Of a stretch of DNA of 64,000 nucleotides, positions 19,877 to 28,573 are shown piece after piece. The DNA comes from Shewanella pealeana ATCC 700345 (lineage in GTDB: Bacteria; Pseudomonadota; Gammaproteobacteria; Enterobacterales; Shewanellaceae), in NCBI RefSeq assembly GCF_000018285.1, contig NC_009901.1, forward strand, positions 4,897,001-4,961,000, read 5' to 3'. The position numbers were made by a program, and so were the translations under genes. The notes below the pieces were generated by a model. The model was not told where the DNA came from. It ran no database searches and worked only from the letters and a program-made list of their open reading frames with translations. Numbering within the stretch: position 1 is the stretch's first letter; the number at the start of each line of letters is the position of its first letter.

Positions 19877-20156
19877 AATTAGGCTCTATGTTTGAGTGTT
19901 AACTAGCAGATAATACCACTCCTCACCAAGAAACCATATCAACCGCCAATGGCTGTTTTGCATAATTCAGGCTTCTTTTGTTCAATTTAGCCCCTCAAAA
20001 AGCCTCAAAACAGCTCAAAGCAACTGAAAAGTGCCTAAAAAACTTCAAGATAACTATAAATAGGTATCTGTTCACATCCTAGTCGATCCGCTTAGGGCAC
20101 ACTTTTTACGTCGTTGATAAATCAAACGGCCCTAAAAAGAAATAAGCAGGATAAAA

Positions 20157-22451
20157 ATGATGATGAATCCAAAAACATTCAATAAAAAGCTGTGCTATGC
20201 CACGCTTTTAGCTGCATGCTCAATCGGTATGACAGCCTGTTCTGGTGATGATGGTAAAGACGGCGAAGATGGTCAGCCCGGCGGCAACACCAGCACCCAA
20301 GCAGAAGTATTAACGCTTACGCTAACAAGCACCACAATCACAGATAACATTCTAAGTATCGATTTCAATGCCGAGAACGAACTAGCTATTCCGGTAATCA
20401 AAATTGCCGCGATTAAAGTCAATGCAGCGCAGTTATTGCCACAAATTGAAGGCGAGCGCTCACAATGGCAAAAACTAGCAGGTGAAACTTGTTCGCCAGC
20501 TAAAGGCTGTGAAGGCACCTTAGTTGACAATATGGACGGTAGCTATCGCTACACCATGAATGCGCCGCTATCTATGGGCGAAGTAAGCCATAACAGCGAC
20601 TTCACCCAACGTGTACTTTTTAGCGTATTAGCAACTGACAACCTACCAGCGACCGAAGTTATCTCTGACTTTAAAGTCGATGGCAGCGAAATCGCCGATA
20701 ACCGTAGCATTATCGATGCTAGCTCATGTCTAAGCTGTCACGATGATATCGCCTCTATTAAGCATGGCGGCGCTAACATTGAAAACTGTGCCAGTTGCCA
20801 CACTAGCAACAACATGGACAACCCGGATATGGTTTGGCCGGTACTGGCCCACACCGCACATATCGGTATTACGCCACAAGCGCTAGGTAACTGTACCACT
20901 TGTCACGCTAAAGAAGTCAGCGACACAGAATTACAAGCGACCAACTGGAACCAAGTGCCAACTCGTGAGACTTGTTCAAGCTGTCACGATATGACTACAA
21001 ATCCAGTGTACGACCATAGCACTCAACCTGATAACGCTAACTGCTTAACCTGTCACTCACCTGAAAATACTTACGATGTTCATATGAGTAAGTCAGAAAA
21101 AGCGGTAGCAGAAGATCAGCGTAATATCGTTAACATCAGCCTAGAACAAGCCAAACTGGTTGAACAAGATGGTGAACATTACGCAGAGATAAGTTTTGCT
21201 CTGCTTGATCGCCAAGGCGATCGTATTGTGGTAGCAAGCAACAACCCAGCCGATGCTGACTGGATTAAGAACCTACAGCTTTATGTTAACTGGGGTACCT
21301 CAGTAGACTTTACCACCAGCCGTGGTTACAGCATTTTTGTTAAGAGTAACAAAAAAGACATTACCCAAGATGGCAGCGGCAATACTCCAGCAGGTGAGCG
21401 TGAGCGTACGCCTTTGCATAGTGCACAAGACAATGTGTTTACTTACCTAATGGGGCCAATCGTCACTCAAGACGCCATCTCAGGCGACCTAATTGATGAC
21501 GCTGGTTTTATCACTAACCGCTTTATCTACTGTTTCGATGACGCGCAAAATCTAGTGAGCTGTGACCAAGCAGGCCACACTAAAAACGCCGAAGCAAACA
21601 AGCGTTGGTTCTTCGACAAAGATGGCCTAACTGATGCGCCTGAAGCTAAGCGCCCTGTTATTGTCAGCAACAAAACCTGTGGTTCATGCCACGGTTACGA
21701 CGAGTTTAACGACAACTCAGAGCTTGCTTGCCGTAACTGTCATAGCCGCAATACTGAGATCAACAAAGAGCTAGCTGACACCACCTGTTTCTCTGGTCAC
21801 GACCACGATGAGCTTGGTGAACATGTTCGTCCATTTGAAGAGCGCGCCATGGTTGCTAAGGGTAAGCCTGGCTTCTTAAGTTCAACAGCAGATATCGTCG
21901 ATCCGTGCTTAGCTTGTCATAATCCGAATACGCCACCAACTCAGGCCATTCGTGAAATGCACACTAAAGCAAGCGACTGGGATTATGTTGAGCAGCTAAC
22001 CGTAAGTCACCCAGACCATAAGGTATGGATGCACTCACTGCATACTAACCAACGTGCCACTCAAGATCGTGAAAACGGTGTGCGTAATATTGAGTTCCCT
22101 GCAGATAAAGCTAACTGTTACCGTTGCCATGAAGGCGATACCTTTGGTGTTGACCGTTTAACAGCTGTTGGCCGTCCATTAGCACTCGATTTGGACTACA
22201 ACCCAGATTCACGTGCTCACCCTGCAACCGATATCACGGTTGATGCCTATACTTCACCAGTATCTGCAACTTGCTATGCCTGTCATGCTAAGCAAGAAGA
22301 TGCCAGCGGTAAGCTAGTGATCAACAAGGCTGTACGTGCGCATATGGAACAAAACGGTGGCCGATTCGGTGTTACCGCTAACGAGCTGCAAGTTGAAGCT
22401 TGTGCCGTGTGTCACTCGCTAGACAACCTTAAGCAGGTGCATAACCTTTAA
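20157..22451 (+). CDS. OmcA/MtrC/UndA-family multiheme c-type cytochrome with 11 CXXCH motifs
   Basis: A 764-residue lipoprotein: signal peptide with lipobox before Cys28 (GMTAC) followed by an acidic Gly-rich linker. Five CXXCH motifs (191, 211, 246, 273, 296) form the first heme domain; six more (508, 525, 584, 654, 706, 749) form the second. This 5+6 layout resembles undecaheme UndA rather than decaheme OmcA or MtrC. A further near-motif, CFSGH (544-548), is one base from CFSCH. CX5C (112-118) and CX9C (459-469) pairs could form the disulfides of the beta-barrel domains I and III. Family members sit on the outer-membrane surface and pass electrons to extracellular acceptors. No mtrA/mtrB partners are nearby, so it is an orphan copy. 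Confidence 0.9.
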   Translation: MMMNPKTFNKKLCYATLLAACSIGMTACSGDDGKDGEDGQPGGNTSTQAEVLTLTLTSTTITDNILSIDFNAENELAIPVIKIAAIKVNAAQLLPQIEGERSQWQKLAGETCSPAKGCEGTLVDNMDGSYRYTMNAPLSMGEVSHNSDFTQRVLFSVLATDNLPATEVISDFKVDGSEIADNRSIIDASSCLSCHDDIASIKHGGANIENCASCHTSNNMDNPDMVWPVLAHTAHIGITPQALGNCTTCHAKEVSDTELQATNWNQVPTRETCSSCHDMTTNPVYDHSTQPDNANCLTCHSPENTYDVHMSKSEKAVAEDQRNIVNISLEQAKLVEQDGEHYAEISFALLDRQGDRIVVASNNPADADWIKNLQLYVNWGTSVDFTTSRGYSIFVKSNKKDITQDGSGNTPAGERERTPLHSAQDNVFTYLMGPIVTQDAISGDLIDDAGFITNRFIYCFDDAQNLVSCDQAGHTKNAEANKRWFFDKDGLTDAPEAKRPVIVSNKTCGSCHGYDEFNDNSELACRNCHSRNTEINKELADTTCFSGHDHDELGEHVRPFEERAMVAKGKPGFLSSTADIVDPCLACHNPNTPPTQAIREMHTKASDWDYVEQLTVSHPDHKVWMHSLHTNQRATQDRENGVRNIEFPADKANCYRCHEGDTFGVDRLTAVGRPLALDLDYNPDSRAHPATDITVDAYTSPVSATCYACHAKQEDASGKLVINKAVRAHMEQNGGRFGVTANELQVEACAVCHSLDNLKQVHNL

Positions 22452-22771
22452 GGTTAAACCCAAAAAGTAATTGATGTCCCTGCAAGTACATCAAGCCGCC
22501 TAGTCAATTGGTTAGGCGGCAACCTAGATACAGAGCAGGAGGCTCAATACGTAATTAAAGAGTACCAGCAAGCAGTCCACCTAGCCCGCAGTGAACATTT
22601 AGCCTGAATTAAGCACCTATATACATAAATTGATTTTCTCATCCCTACAAACCTGTTGCGCTAGATGGCAACCTAGATATAAATCCTGAACTAGATCAAA
22701 GTTTACAGGCTTCAATTTCCCCAGCTATAAACGTCAGAATATACTCAATTAGATATCTGTTTTATTAGAGA
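22452..22771. other. Gap between the cytochrome and the regulator gene, with hairpin
   Basis: GCCGCCTA (22495-22502) pairs with TAGGCGGC (22513-22520); the hairpin is terminator-like but lacks a uridine run. The string GGCAACCTAGATA occurs twice (near 22518 and 22667). No gene is seen. Confidence 0.4.
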
Positions 22772-24013
22772 GTGCCCGTGCAACTAACGCCAACGCTAAG
22801 CTTAAACGTGGTTCAGCAACACCTTGTTGATGCTGAAGATTCGTCACGTATCGAACTCAGCTTTGCCGAGACCGCAGTGTTACAGTTGATGCTCAAGCAT
22901 CAAGGTACCCTAATTACTCGCGAAGCCTTACTCGAGGCGGGCTGGCATGATCGCGTGGTTTCCGCGTCATCATTACAACAATGTATTAGTGTGCTCAGAA
23001 AAAAGCTGGCTAACTACCCAGAAGTCGAGCTTAAAACGATTCCAAGACACGGTTATGTGTTGCATCTTGCTAACCAAAGCAAAAACAACTACCGCTTTAA
23101 AAAGCCAAAGGCTACGTTGCTATTTGCAGTCGCGGTTATCGCATCACTGCTCTTGCTCAGCTACGCTTATATCAACCACAACCAAGCGCCTTATAACGAG
23201 AGCTTAGTAAACAGTAAGCTAAGCAGTGTTGCTGGTAATATTCACGTATTTACAGCTGCTAAGCAGCCAAAACAGTCAGCCGATGACACCAATAAACGCC
23301 TAAAAAACCAAATAAATGATGAGCCGAACTGGCAAGCGCCATTTACTAGCTTTACCAGCTTTGGGCTACTCAGCGACAAGATGGACAGCTTTGCGATTTG
23401 CCCTGACTACCAACAAAATCAATGCAGTGGTAAACAGCTGATCAATATCAGTAGCGAAACCAAACACGGCGGCCAACTAGAGCTATCTGATTTCCTAACC
23501 ACCAAGATCAGGATGGAGCAGAAGACCTATAATAAATTAGATCTACCAGAACTTAGAAAGCATCAAGGCGATCTCAAAGAGCAGATCTATCATGGCGATT
23601 TGTACTTTTCGATCGATGATCATCGCTTAGTTCGTAGCGACATTCGAATTTCATTAGTCGATCTCGCGCCTGACAGCGGCATATTTTATTTCGCAGCCTG
23701 CATCACCGACGAAGACTGTTACACCACACCAATCCGCTACGAGATCCGCGGTCATTTCAAACGCACCACAGAAAAATGGCAACAACGCACTGTTGAACGC
23801 TTTGATATCGAGGTCAGCAAAACCACGCTGTCGTCACCCAATGCACTGTCTGATACTGCGCAAATCATCTACCTTGCCCTCAGGAAGCAGCATTTAACCC
23901 AAGAACAGCTGAGTTTCTATCGCATCTATCAAGACGATGGCACCGCTATCTGGCAACTGCCGTTAGTGAACGACAATATTATGTGGATGCAACGACAGAC
24001 ACTCAAATTATGA
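22772..24013 (+). CDS. Membrane-anchored winged-helix (ToxR/CadC-like) transcriptional regulator
   Basis: A 413-residue protein starting at GTG. Residues about 5-98 form an OmpR/PhoB-type winged helix (ELSFAETAVLQLMLKHQGTL, LLEAGWHDRVVSASSLQQCI, then RHGYVL). A single membrane helix follows at about 113-132 (ATLLFAVAVIASLLLLSYAY). The remaining 280 residues would be periplasmic and contain four cysteines (FAICPDYQQNQCSG and FAACITDEDCYTT) able to form disulfides. This is the ToxR/CadC one-component layout. It lies directly downstream of the multiheme cytochrome in the same direction and could regulate it, but a signal cannot be inferred. Confidence 0.82.
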   Translation: MPVQLTPTLSLNVVQQHLVDAEDSSRIELSFAETAVLQLMLKHQGTLITREALLEAGWHDRVVSASSLQQCISVLRKKLANYPEVELKTIPRHGYVLHLANQSKNNYRFKKPKATLLFAVAVIASLLLLSYAYINHNQAPYNESLVNSKLSSVAGNIHVFTAAKQPKQSADDTNKRLKNQINDEPNWQAPFTSFTSFGLLSDKMDSFAICPDYQQNQCSGKQLINISSETKHGGQLELSDFLTTKIRMEQKTYNKLDLPELRKHQGDLKEQIYHGDLYFSIDDHRLVRSDIRISLVDLAPDSGIFYFAACITDEDCYTTPIRYEIRGHFKRTTEKWQQRTVERFDIEVSKTTLSSPNALSDTAQIIYLALRKQHLTQEQLSFYRIYQDDGTAIWQLPLVNDNIMWMQRQTLKL

Positions 24014-24069
24014 TCCCTTGCCTGAGTTGTTATATAATCTAGTCTCTGTTCCTTTAGGCTAAAAACTCA

Positions 24070-24912
24070 ATGTTAAGTTATCGTCACGGCTACCACGCAG
24101 GCAATTATGCCGATGTTCTCAAGCACGCTATTTTGCTGCAAGTGCTCAAACTAATGCACAAAAAAGATAAGCCTATGGCTTATATCGACACCCATGCGGG
24201 TGCGGGCGGCTATGCGTTAACCGATGAGTTTTCAAAGAAAACCGGCGAATACCTAGATGGCGTAGCCAGACTGTGGGAAAGAACCGACCTGCCTGAATCA
24301 CTGGTGCAGTACATCGAAGATGTGAAGCATTTTAACCAAGGTAAAGCAGAACTCGAGTTTTACCCTGGCTCACCTGCTTTTGTTGATATGAACATGCGTG
24401 AAAAAGACCGCATGGTACTGCACGAGCTACACGGCACTGACTTTTTGACCTTAAACGAGCAGTTTACGGGCGATCGTCACGTGCGCGTCATCAAGGGTGA
24501 TGGCCTTAAAGGTCTGATTGCTGCCGTACCACCACTTGAGCGTCGTGGCGTGATTTTAATTGACCCTAGTTACGAAATTAAAACCGACTATCAAGATGTG
24601 GCTAAAGCCATTATTAAAGCCCATAAACGCTTCTCTACTGGCGTATTTATGTTGTGGTATCCGGTTGTAGATCGTGACCAAACTGAAGGCATGCTTAAGC
24701 TATTAGCCGAAAGCGGCATCAAGAATCAGTTACGTATCGAACAAGCGATTAAGCCTGATAGCAATGAGTTTGGCATGACAGCAGCAGGTCTGTGGATCAT
24801 TAACCCACCTTGGCAGTTAGACACCACAGCCAAAGAGATGCTGGACTATTTAGAGCGTCGCATTGGCCATAACGGCGGCAAGACAACCGTTAGACAGGAA
24901 GTGGCGGAATAA
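24070..24912 (+). CDS. rlmJ: 23S rRNA (adenine2030-N6)-methyltransferase RlmJ
   Basis: A 280-residue SAM-dependent methyltransferase. It starts MLSYRHGYHAGNYADVLKHA, a family hallmark, followed by MAYIDTHAGAGGYAL (SAM site) and the catalytic ILIDPSYEIKTDY (DPPY-like) near 160, then YPVVDR. Its length matches E. coli RlmJ (280). Start 56 bases after the regulator gene. A mosaic hairpin-repeat block begins immediately after the stop codon. Confidence 0.95.
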   Translation: MLSYRHGYHAGNYADVLKHAILLQVLKLMHKKDKPMAYIDTHAGAGGYALTDEFSKKTGEYLDGVARLWERTDLPESLVQYIEDVKHFNQGKAELEFYPGSPAFVDMNMREKDRMVLHELHGTDFLTLNEQFTGDRHVRVIKGDGLKGLIAAVPPLERRGVILIDPSYEIKTDYQDVAKAIIKAHKRFSTGVFMLWYPVVDRDQTEGMLKLLAESGIKNQLRIEQAIKPDSNEFGMTAAGLWIINPPWQLDTTAKEMLDYLERRIGHNGGKTTVRQEVAE

Positions 24913-24913
24913 A

Positions 24914-25088
24914 AGATAGATCCTAGGGACGAGGTTCTAGGTCCTAGGAAAAGCCAAGATTTAAAAGTGCCCTATCTTTTAGCTTTTCCTAGTAGCCAAC
25001 TTGTTGGTGTCCTAGTAGGTGCGCAGCACCGTCCTCGCAGTGAGCCTGCGAACGTCCTAGAAACGAGCCTGCGAGTGCCCTAGCACCT
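24914..25088. repeat. Mosaic triloop-hairpin repeat, block A1
   Basis: Begins AAAGATAGATCCTAGG and includes the pieces CTAGGTCCTAGG, AGTAGCCAACTTGTTGG, GTAGGTGCGCAGCACC and CCTGCGAACGTCCTAG. The hairpins CCAAC-TTG-TTGG and GGTGC-GCA-GCACC each have a three-base loop. Only one orientation half of the larger element is fully present. The same phrases recur in blocks at 25405-25880, 33706-34012, 35860-36105 and 36716-37022. Confidence 0.8.
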
Positions 25089-25093
25089 AATGC

Positions 25094-25351
25094 TTATAAA
25101 CACTCTTCATCATCGTTAATTTGACGAGCGAAGACTCCAAAAATAGCAGATAAAATTCCGACTTCGACATCTTTATTATTCTGAGTTGATGCAGCCGAAC
25201 TCCCGCCTATTGATTCCCTCTGCTCTCTTTGCTGTTCGTTACCATGTGCACCGCTAACAAAGTCACAGCCCGCATTTGCCACTGAGCTTGATGAACAGCC
25301 CATGCTGCTCAATGTCAGCAAAGCCAGCCACACAACCAAAATCCGTTTCAT
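25094..25351 (-). CDS. Small predicted lipoprotein
   Basis: An 85-residue protein with a lipoprotein signal peptide (MKRILVVWLALLTLSSMGC, lipobox cysteine 19). The mature part is short, Ser/Gln/Asn-rich and polar, with VEVGILSAIFGVFARQIN near the end; no family is recognised. A ribosome-binding-like AGGAA precedes the start. It is flanked on both sides by mosaic repeat blocks. Function unknown. Confidence 0.6.
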   Translation of the reverse strand: MKRILVVWLALLTLSSMGCSSSSVANAGCDFVSGAHGNEQQREQRESIGGSSAASTQNNKDVEVGILSAIFGVFARQINDDEECL

Positions 25352-25404
25352 ATTATTCCTTTCTAATTAGTCCATTATTAAACATTAACACTTTCCAACT
25401 GTTA

Positions 25405-25880
25405 GATTCTAGGTCCGAATAAAATTAAGACGAGAACGGGCTTCGCCCTGCGAGACGTGACTACGTCACTTCGAGAGCGCGACCTTGTCGCTTCTAGGAA
25501 AGGCTGAGACGAAAAGGCTTAAAAGATAGGTCCTAGTTGCTAGGGAAAAGCTAAGAAAGTAACAGCCGGATAAGGCCGGAAAAGCATAAAAGCAAAAGAT
25601 AACAATGTGCTCGATATTGATTGTATAGCAGGACGAAGTCCGCCCTAGCCGCGAAGCATCCTAGCAGCGAGCTTGCGAGTGCCCTATCTTATATGTTGGC
25701 GTCCTCGCAGGTGCCTAGTACCGTCCTAGCAGTGAGCCTGCGAACGTCCTAGAAACGAGCTTGCGAGTGCCCTATCTTATATGTTGGCGTCCTCGTAGGT
25801 GCGTAGCACCGTCCTAGCAGTGAGCCTGCGAACGTCCTAGTACCTAGGACCTATCAGGACGAAGTCCGTCCTCGTACCTT
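25405..25880. repeat. Mosaic triloop-hairpin repeat, block A2 (longest)
   Basis: Contains GGGC-TTC-GCCC (25438-25448), GTGAC-TAC-GTCAC (25457-25469) and GCGAC-CTT-GTCGC (25479-25491), then an inverted half with repeated CTTGCGAGTGCCCTATCTTA and GTGAGCCTGCGAACGTCC phrases and two GGACGAAGTCC hairpins. Internal units are themselves repeated. It fills the gap between the lipoprotein and LysR genes and contains no plausible gene. Confidence 0.85.
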
Positions 25881-25888
25881 CTTTATTA

Positions 25889-26767
25889 TCATTGCAACAC
25901 CGAATGTAACTCATCAAACAACCAGTGCATTATCGGGCCGATTTGCTTGTCACGACGATTAACTACCCCCATCTCCACCAGCAAAGGCTCGGTAATATAT
26001 TCTGTGGAAAGCTCACAAAGGTCATCAATATACCACTCAGATTTAGCCACGTGTTCTGGCACTAACGCCCAGCCCACGCCCTGCAAAACTAGCGCGACAA
26101 TGTAATAGTAACTATCGATATACCAATAATTTGCCGATAAAGGCGGCGTCTGTGATTGCCCGGTAATGTCGCAAATAGCTAACTGCCGATATTGCATCAA
26201 CAGCTCTAAAGTCGGCGCTGGGGTCGATGCTAATGGATGGGATGGCGCGACCACTAAGCTCTGTTTAAACTGGCCAATCGACATGAAATCTAGGGAGTCT
26301 GGTAGCAATGTGTTGCTATGGAACATAATGCCAATATCGGCGCGCCCGGCATCCACCCAAGCGGCAATATCCTCTTGCGATCCATTAATGATAGTGAGTT
26401 TAAGCAATGGGAATTGCGTCGATATACGCTGAAATAACGCTTCAAATGCAGTAACCGGTACCGCTTCATCCATAGCCACGGTAAGGGTGATCTCCTCACC
26501 TGAGGTGACGGTCATAGCACGCGCATTAAGGCGCTGACACTGAGCCAGAACCGATTGCGCCTCAATAAACATCTCTTCGCCGAGTGAAGTGAGTACAGGA
26601 AGTCTTGCGCTGCGGTCAAATAACTCAAAACCTAAGCCCGCTTCTAAGTTACTAATCGCGGTACTTATACGCGATTGAGCTTTCCCCATCTTTCTGGCTG
26701 CCGCCGAAAATGAGCCTAGCTTTACCGAATTTACAAATGCATTGAGCTCATCAATCGTCCAATTCAT
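25889..26767 (-). CDS. LysR-family transcriptional regulator
   Basis: The start MNWTIDELNAFVNSVKLGSF is chosen because LysR proteins begin just before the helix-turn-helix; a frame from 26794 would add nine residues. Residues 5-65 form the winged helix (FSAAARKMGKAQSRISTAISNLEAGLGFELFDRSARLPVLT) and about 85-290 the substrate-binding domain. It is divergent from a MATE exporter and may control it, the usual LysR arrangement. The inter-gene region holds a 13-bp tandem repeat that begins only a few bases upstream of this start. Confidence 0.9.
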   Translation of the reverse strand: MNWTIDELNAFVNSVKLGSFSAAARKMGKAQSRISTAISNLEAGLGFELFDRSARLPVLTSLGEEMFIEAQSVLAQCQRLNARAMTVTSGEEITLTVAMDEAVPVTAFEALFQRISTQFPLLKLTIINGSQEDIAAWVDAGRADIGIMFHSNTLLPDSLDFMSIGQFKQSLVVAPSHPLASTPAPTLELLMQYRQLAICDITGQSQTPPLSANYWYIDSYYYIVALVLQGVGWALVPEHVAKSEWYIDDLCELSTEYITEPLLVEMGVVNRRDKQIGPIMHWLFDELHSVLQ

Positions 26768-26774
26768 AGCCAAC

Positions 26775-26915
26775 CTATTTAAACACCTACTCAAACAGCC
26801 ATCTTAAACAGGTGGCTCATACAACTACCTTAAACAGCTACCTTAAACAGCTATCTTAAACAGCTACCTTAAACTGCTATCTTAAACTGCTATCTTAAAC
26901 TGCTATCTTAAACAG
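26775..26915. repeat. 13-bp tandem repeat in the LysR-MATE divergent region
   Basis: Seven exact-length units of CTAYCTTAAACWG run from 26825 to 26915. Degenerate units extend leftwards to 26775 (CTATTTAAACAC, CTACTCAAACAG, CCATCTTAAACAG). The array occupies the presumed promoter region of both genes. Confidence 0.9.
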
Positions 26916-27016
26916 CCATGTCCAAACCTTATCTCAAAAACAGATAGTAACTAACTTTATTCAATCTCAAATACAGAGTAACTTGCCAAGCTTTATTGTT
27001 CAATATTGATATCCCC

Positions 27017-28414
27017 ATGTTAGATCCAAGCATAGAAAACACACAGACTCAGTCAATTAGCCGTACCTTTTGGCGTTACACTCTGCCTGCCATTGCCGCC
27101 ATGTTAGTTAACGGTTTATACCAAATCGTTGACGGTATTTTTATTGGCCATTACATCGGCTTTGAAGGACTCGCAGCTATCAATATGGCCTGGCCTGTGA
27201 TCTACTTTATGGTTGGTTTTGGCATCATGGTCGGCATGGGTAGTGGCAGCTTGCTATCGATTCAACGGGGTAAAGGCGATACTCGCGCGGCACCGACGAT
27301 ATTGACCAGCAGCTTAGTACTCATGCTTAGTCTAGCCATAATCTCTACCTCGATTTTAGTCATCTGCAGCGACTTTTTTCTTGAGGCTCAGGGCGGTGCG
27401 GGCAACACCTTGGTGATGGCGCAAGAGTATATTAGCGTATTCACTTGGGGAACTGCGATCACTGTGATTGCTTCAGCCTTGCCGTTGCTCATTCGTAACG
27501 ATGAGAGCCCCAATATCGCTACCGGTTTAATGGTATTAGGCGCCTTTATCAATATTGCACTCGACTATCTATTGATAGGCGTATTTGACTTCGGCTTGCT
27601 TGGCGCTTCGATTGCCACCATTAGTGCACAGGCGACTGTCTGTGTTTTAGGTCTTATCTACTTTTGCTCTCGATTTAGCAGCATTAACTGGTCGGCAAAA
27701 TTTAGTTGGTTTAACGCCTCTTTTGCTCAACAAATCACGCTGTTAGGCTCATCAAGCCTATTTATGTATCTGTATACCAGCTTTGTTTTTGCACTGCATA
27801 ACCGACTCTTTACAGAGTATGGTACACCGCTAACCGTAGGCGCCTTCGCCATTGTTGGCTACCTGATGGTGCTATATTACTTAGTCGCCGAAGGTGTGGC
27901 CGAGGGTATGCAGCCTCCTGTTAGTTATTACTACGGCGCCGAGCAACATGAAAACATCAACAAGATGCTTAAGCTGTCGGTAAAGGTGACTCTGATTGCG
28001 GGTACCAGCTGGGTATTACTGCTAAACCTAATGCCAGAGACCATGGTTGGACTATTCAACAATGATGATCCCTTGCTAATTGCAACCGCAATTGATGGTA
28101 TCAAAATGCATCTGTTTGCTATGCCGTTAGATGGCTTTATTGCACTTTCGTCTGTGTACTTTATGGCGACTAACCAAGGCGTTAAAGCGTTAGTCATCGC
28201 CTGTGGCAATATGCTAATCCAGCTGCCATTCCTATATTTCTTACCTAAGGTTATGGGAGTCGAAGGTGTGTGGATGGCGATGCCGCTCTCCAACATAGCA
28301 CTGTGCCTTATTGTGGCGCCTATGGTTTGGTTTGATGTTAAGTCGAGAAAGAAGCAATCAAGAGCGCAGCAAGATAATCCGTTAACTATCGATACAGCGG
28401 CAATCGTAAGTTAA
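27017..28414 (+). CDS. MATE-family multidrug/metabolite efflux transporter
   Basis: An inner-membrane cation-coupled exporter with about 12 helices. The ATG at 27017 (MLDPSIENTQTQSISRTFWR) is preferred; a TTG at 26996 would add seven residues, and neither has a strong ribosome binding site. Family blocks: LPAIAAMLVNGLYQIVDGIF, GFGIMVGMGSGSLLSIQRGK, and in the second half LVAEGVAEGMQPPVSYYYGA. This is the DinF/NorM-like branch close to Vibrio VmrA. A fossil copy of its last 50 bases lies about 110 bases downstream. Confidence 0.88.
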   Translation: MLDPSIENTQTQSISRTFWRYTLPAIAAMLVNGLYQIVDGIFIGHYIGFEGLAAINMAWPVIYFMVGFGIMVGMGSGSLLSIQRGKGDTRAAPTILTSSLVLMLSLAIISTSILVICSDFFLEAQGGAGNTLVMAQEYISVFTWGTAITVIASALPLLIRNDESPNIATGLMVLGAFINIALDYLLIGVFDFGLLGASIATISAQATVCVLGLIYFCSRFSSINWSAKFSWFNASFAQQITLLGSSSLFMYLYTSFVFALHNRLFTEYGTPLTVGAFAIVGYLMVLYYLVAEGVAEGMQPPVSYYYGAEQHENINKMLKLSVKVTLIAGTSWVLLLNLMPETMVGLFNNDDPLLIATAIDGIKMHLFAMPLDGFIALSSVYFMATNQGVKALVIACGNMLIQLPFLYFLPKVMGVEGVWMAMPLSNIALCLIVAPMVWFDVKSRKKQSRAQQDNPLTIDTAAIVS

Positions 28415-28431
28415 GCCTTGCAGCTAAGTCT

Positions 28432-28570
28432 TTAAGCCTTGCGATAACGTTTGAGCAAGATCTGCACCCGCTCAACATAGGCTTGGGTCTCTGTGAGTAC
28501 TAATGGAGTGCGGACGCCTTAATATCGCCCAGTACTTTATCTTTATGGTTTGATTTGACGTTAAAACCAG
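28432..28570. pseudogene. Fossil duplicate of the MATE/transglycosylase 3' ends
   Basis: On the minus strand 28432-28500 encodes ETQAYVERVQILLKRYRKA and a stop, identical in protein to the C-terminus of the downstream transglycosylase but with synonymous differences. On the plus strand 28520-28570 resembles the last coding bases of the MATE gene, with ATGGTTTGATTTGACGTTAA replacing the functional sequence and a stop in place of Trp. The arrangement is what remains if a tandem duplication of the convergent pair lost its middle. Confidence 0.85.
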
Positions 28571-28573
28571 AAG

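Noticed and set aside
24914..25880. CRISPR array
   Set aside because: The repeats are not of constant length, have no regular unique spacers, and are mirrored into inverted halves; no cas gene is nearby.
26775..26915. CRISPR array or coding repeat
   Set aside because: Units are contiguous 13-bp without spacers, and 13 is not a multiple of three.
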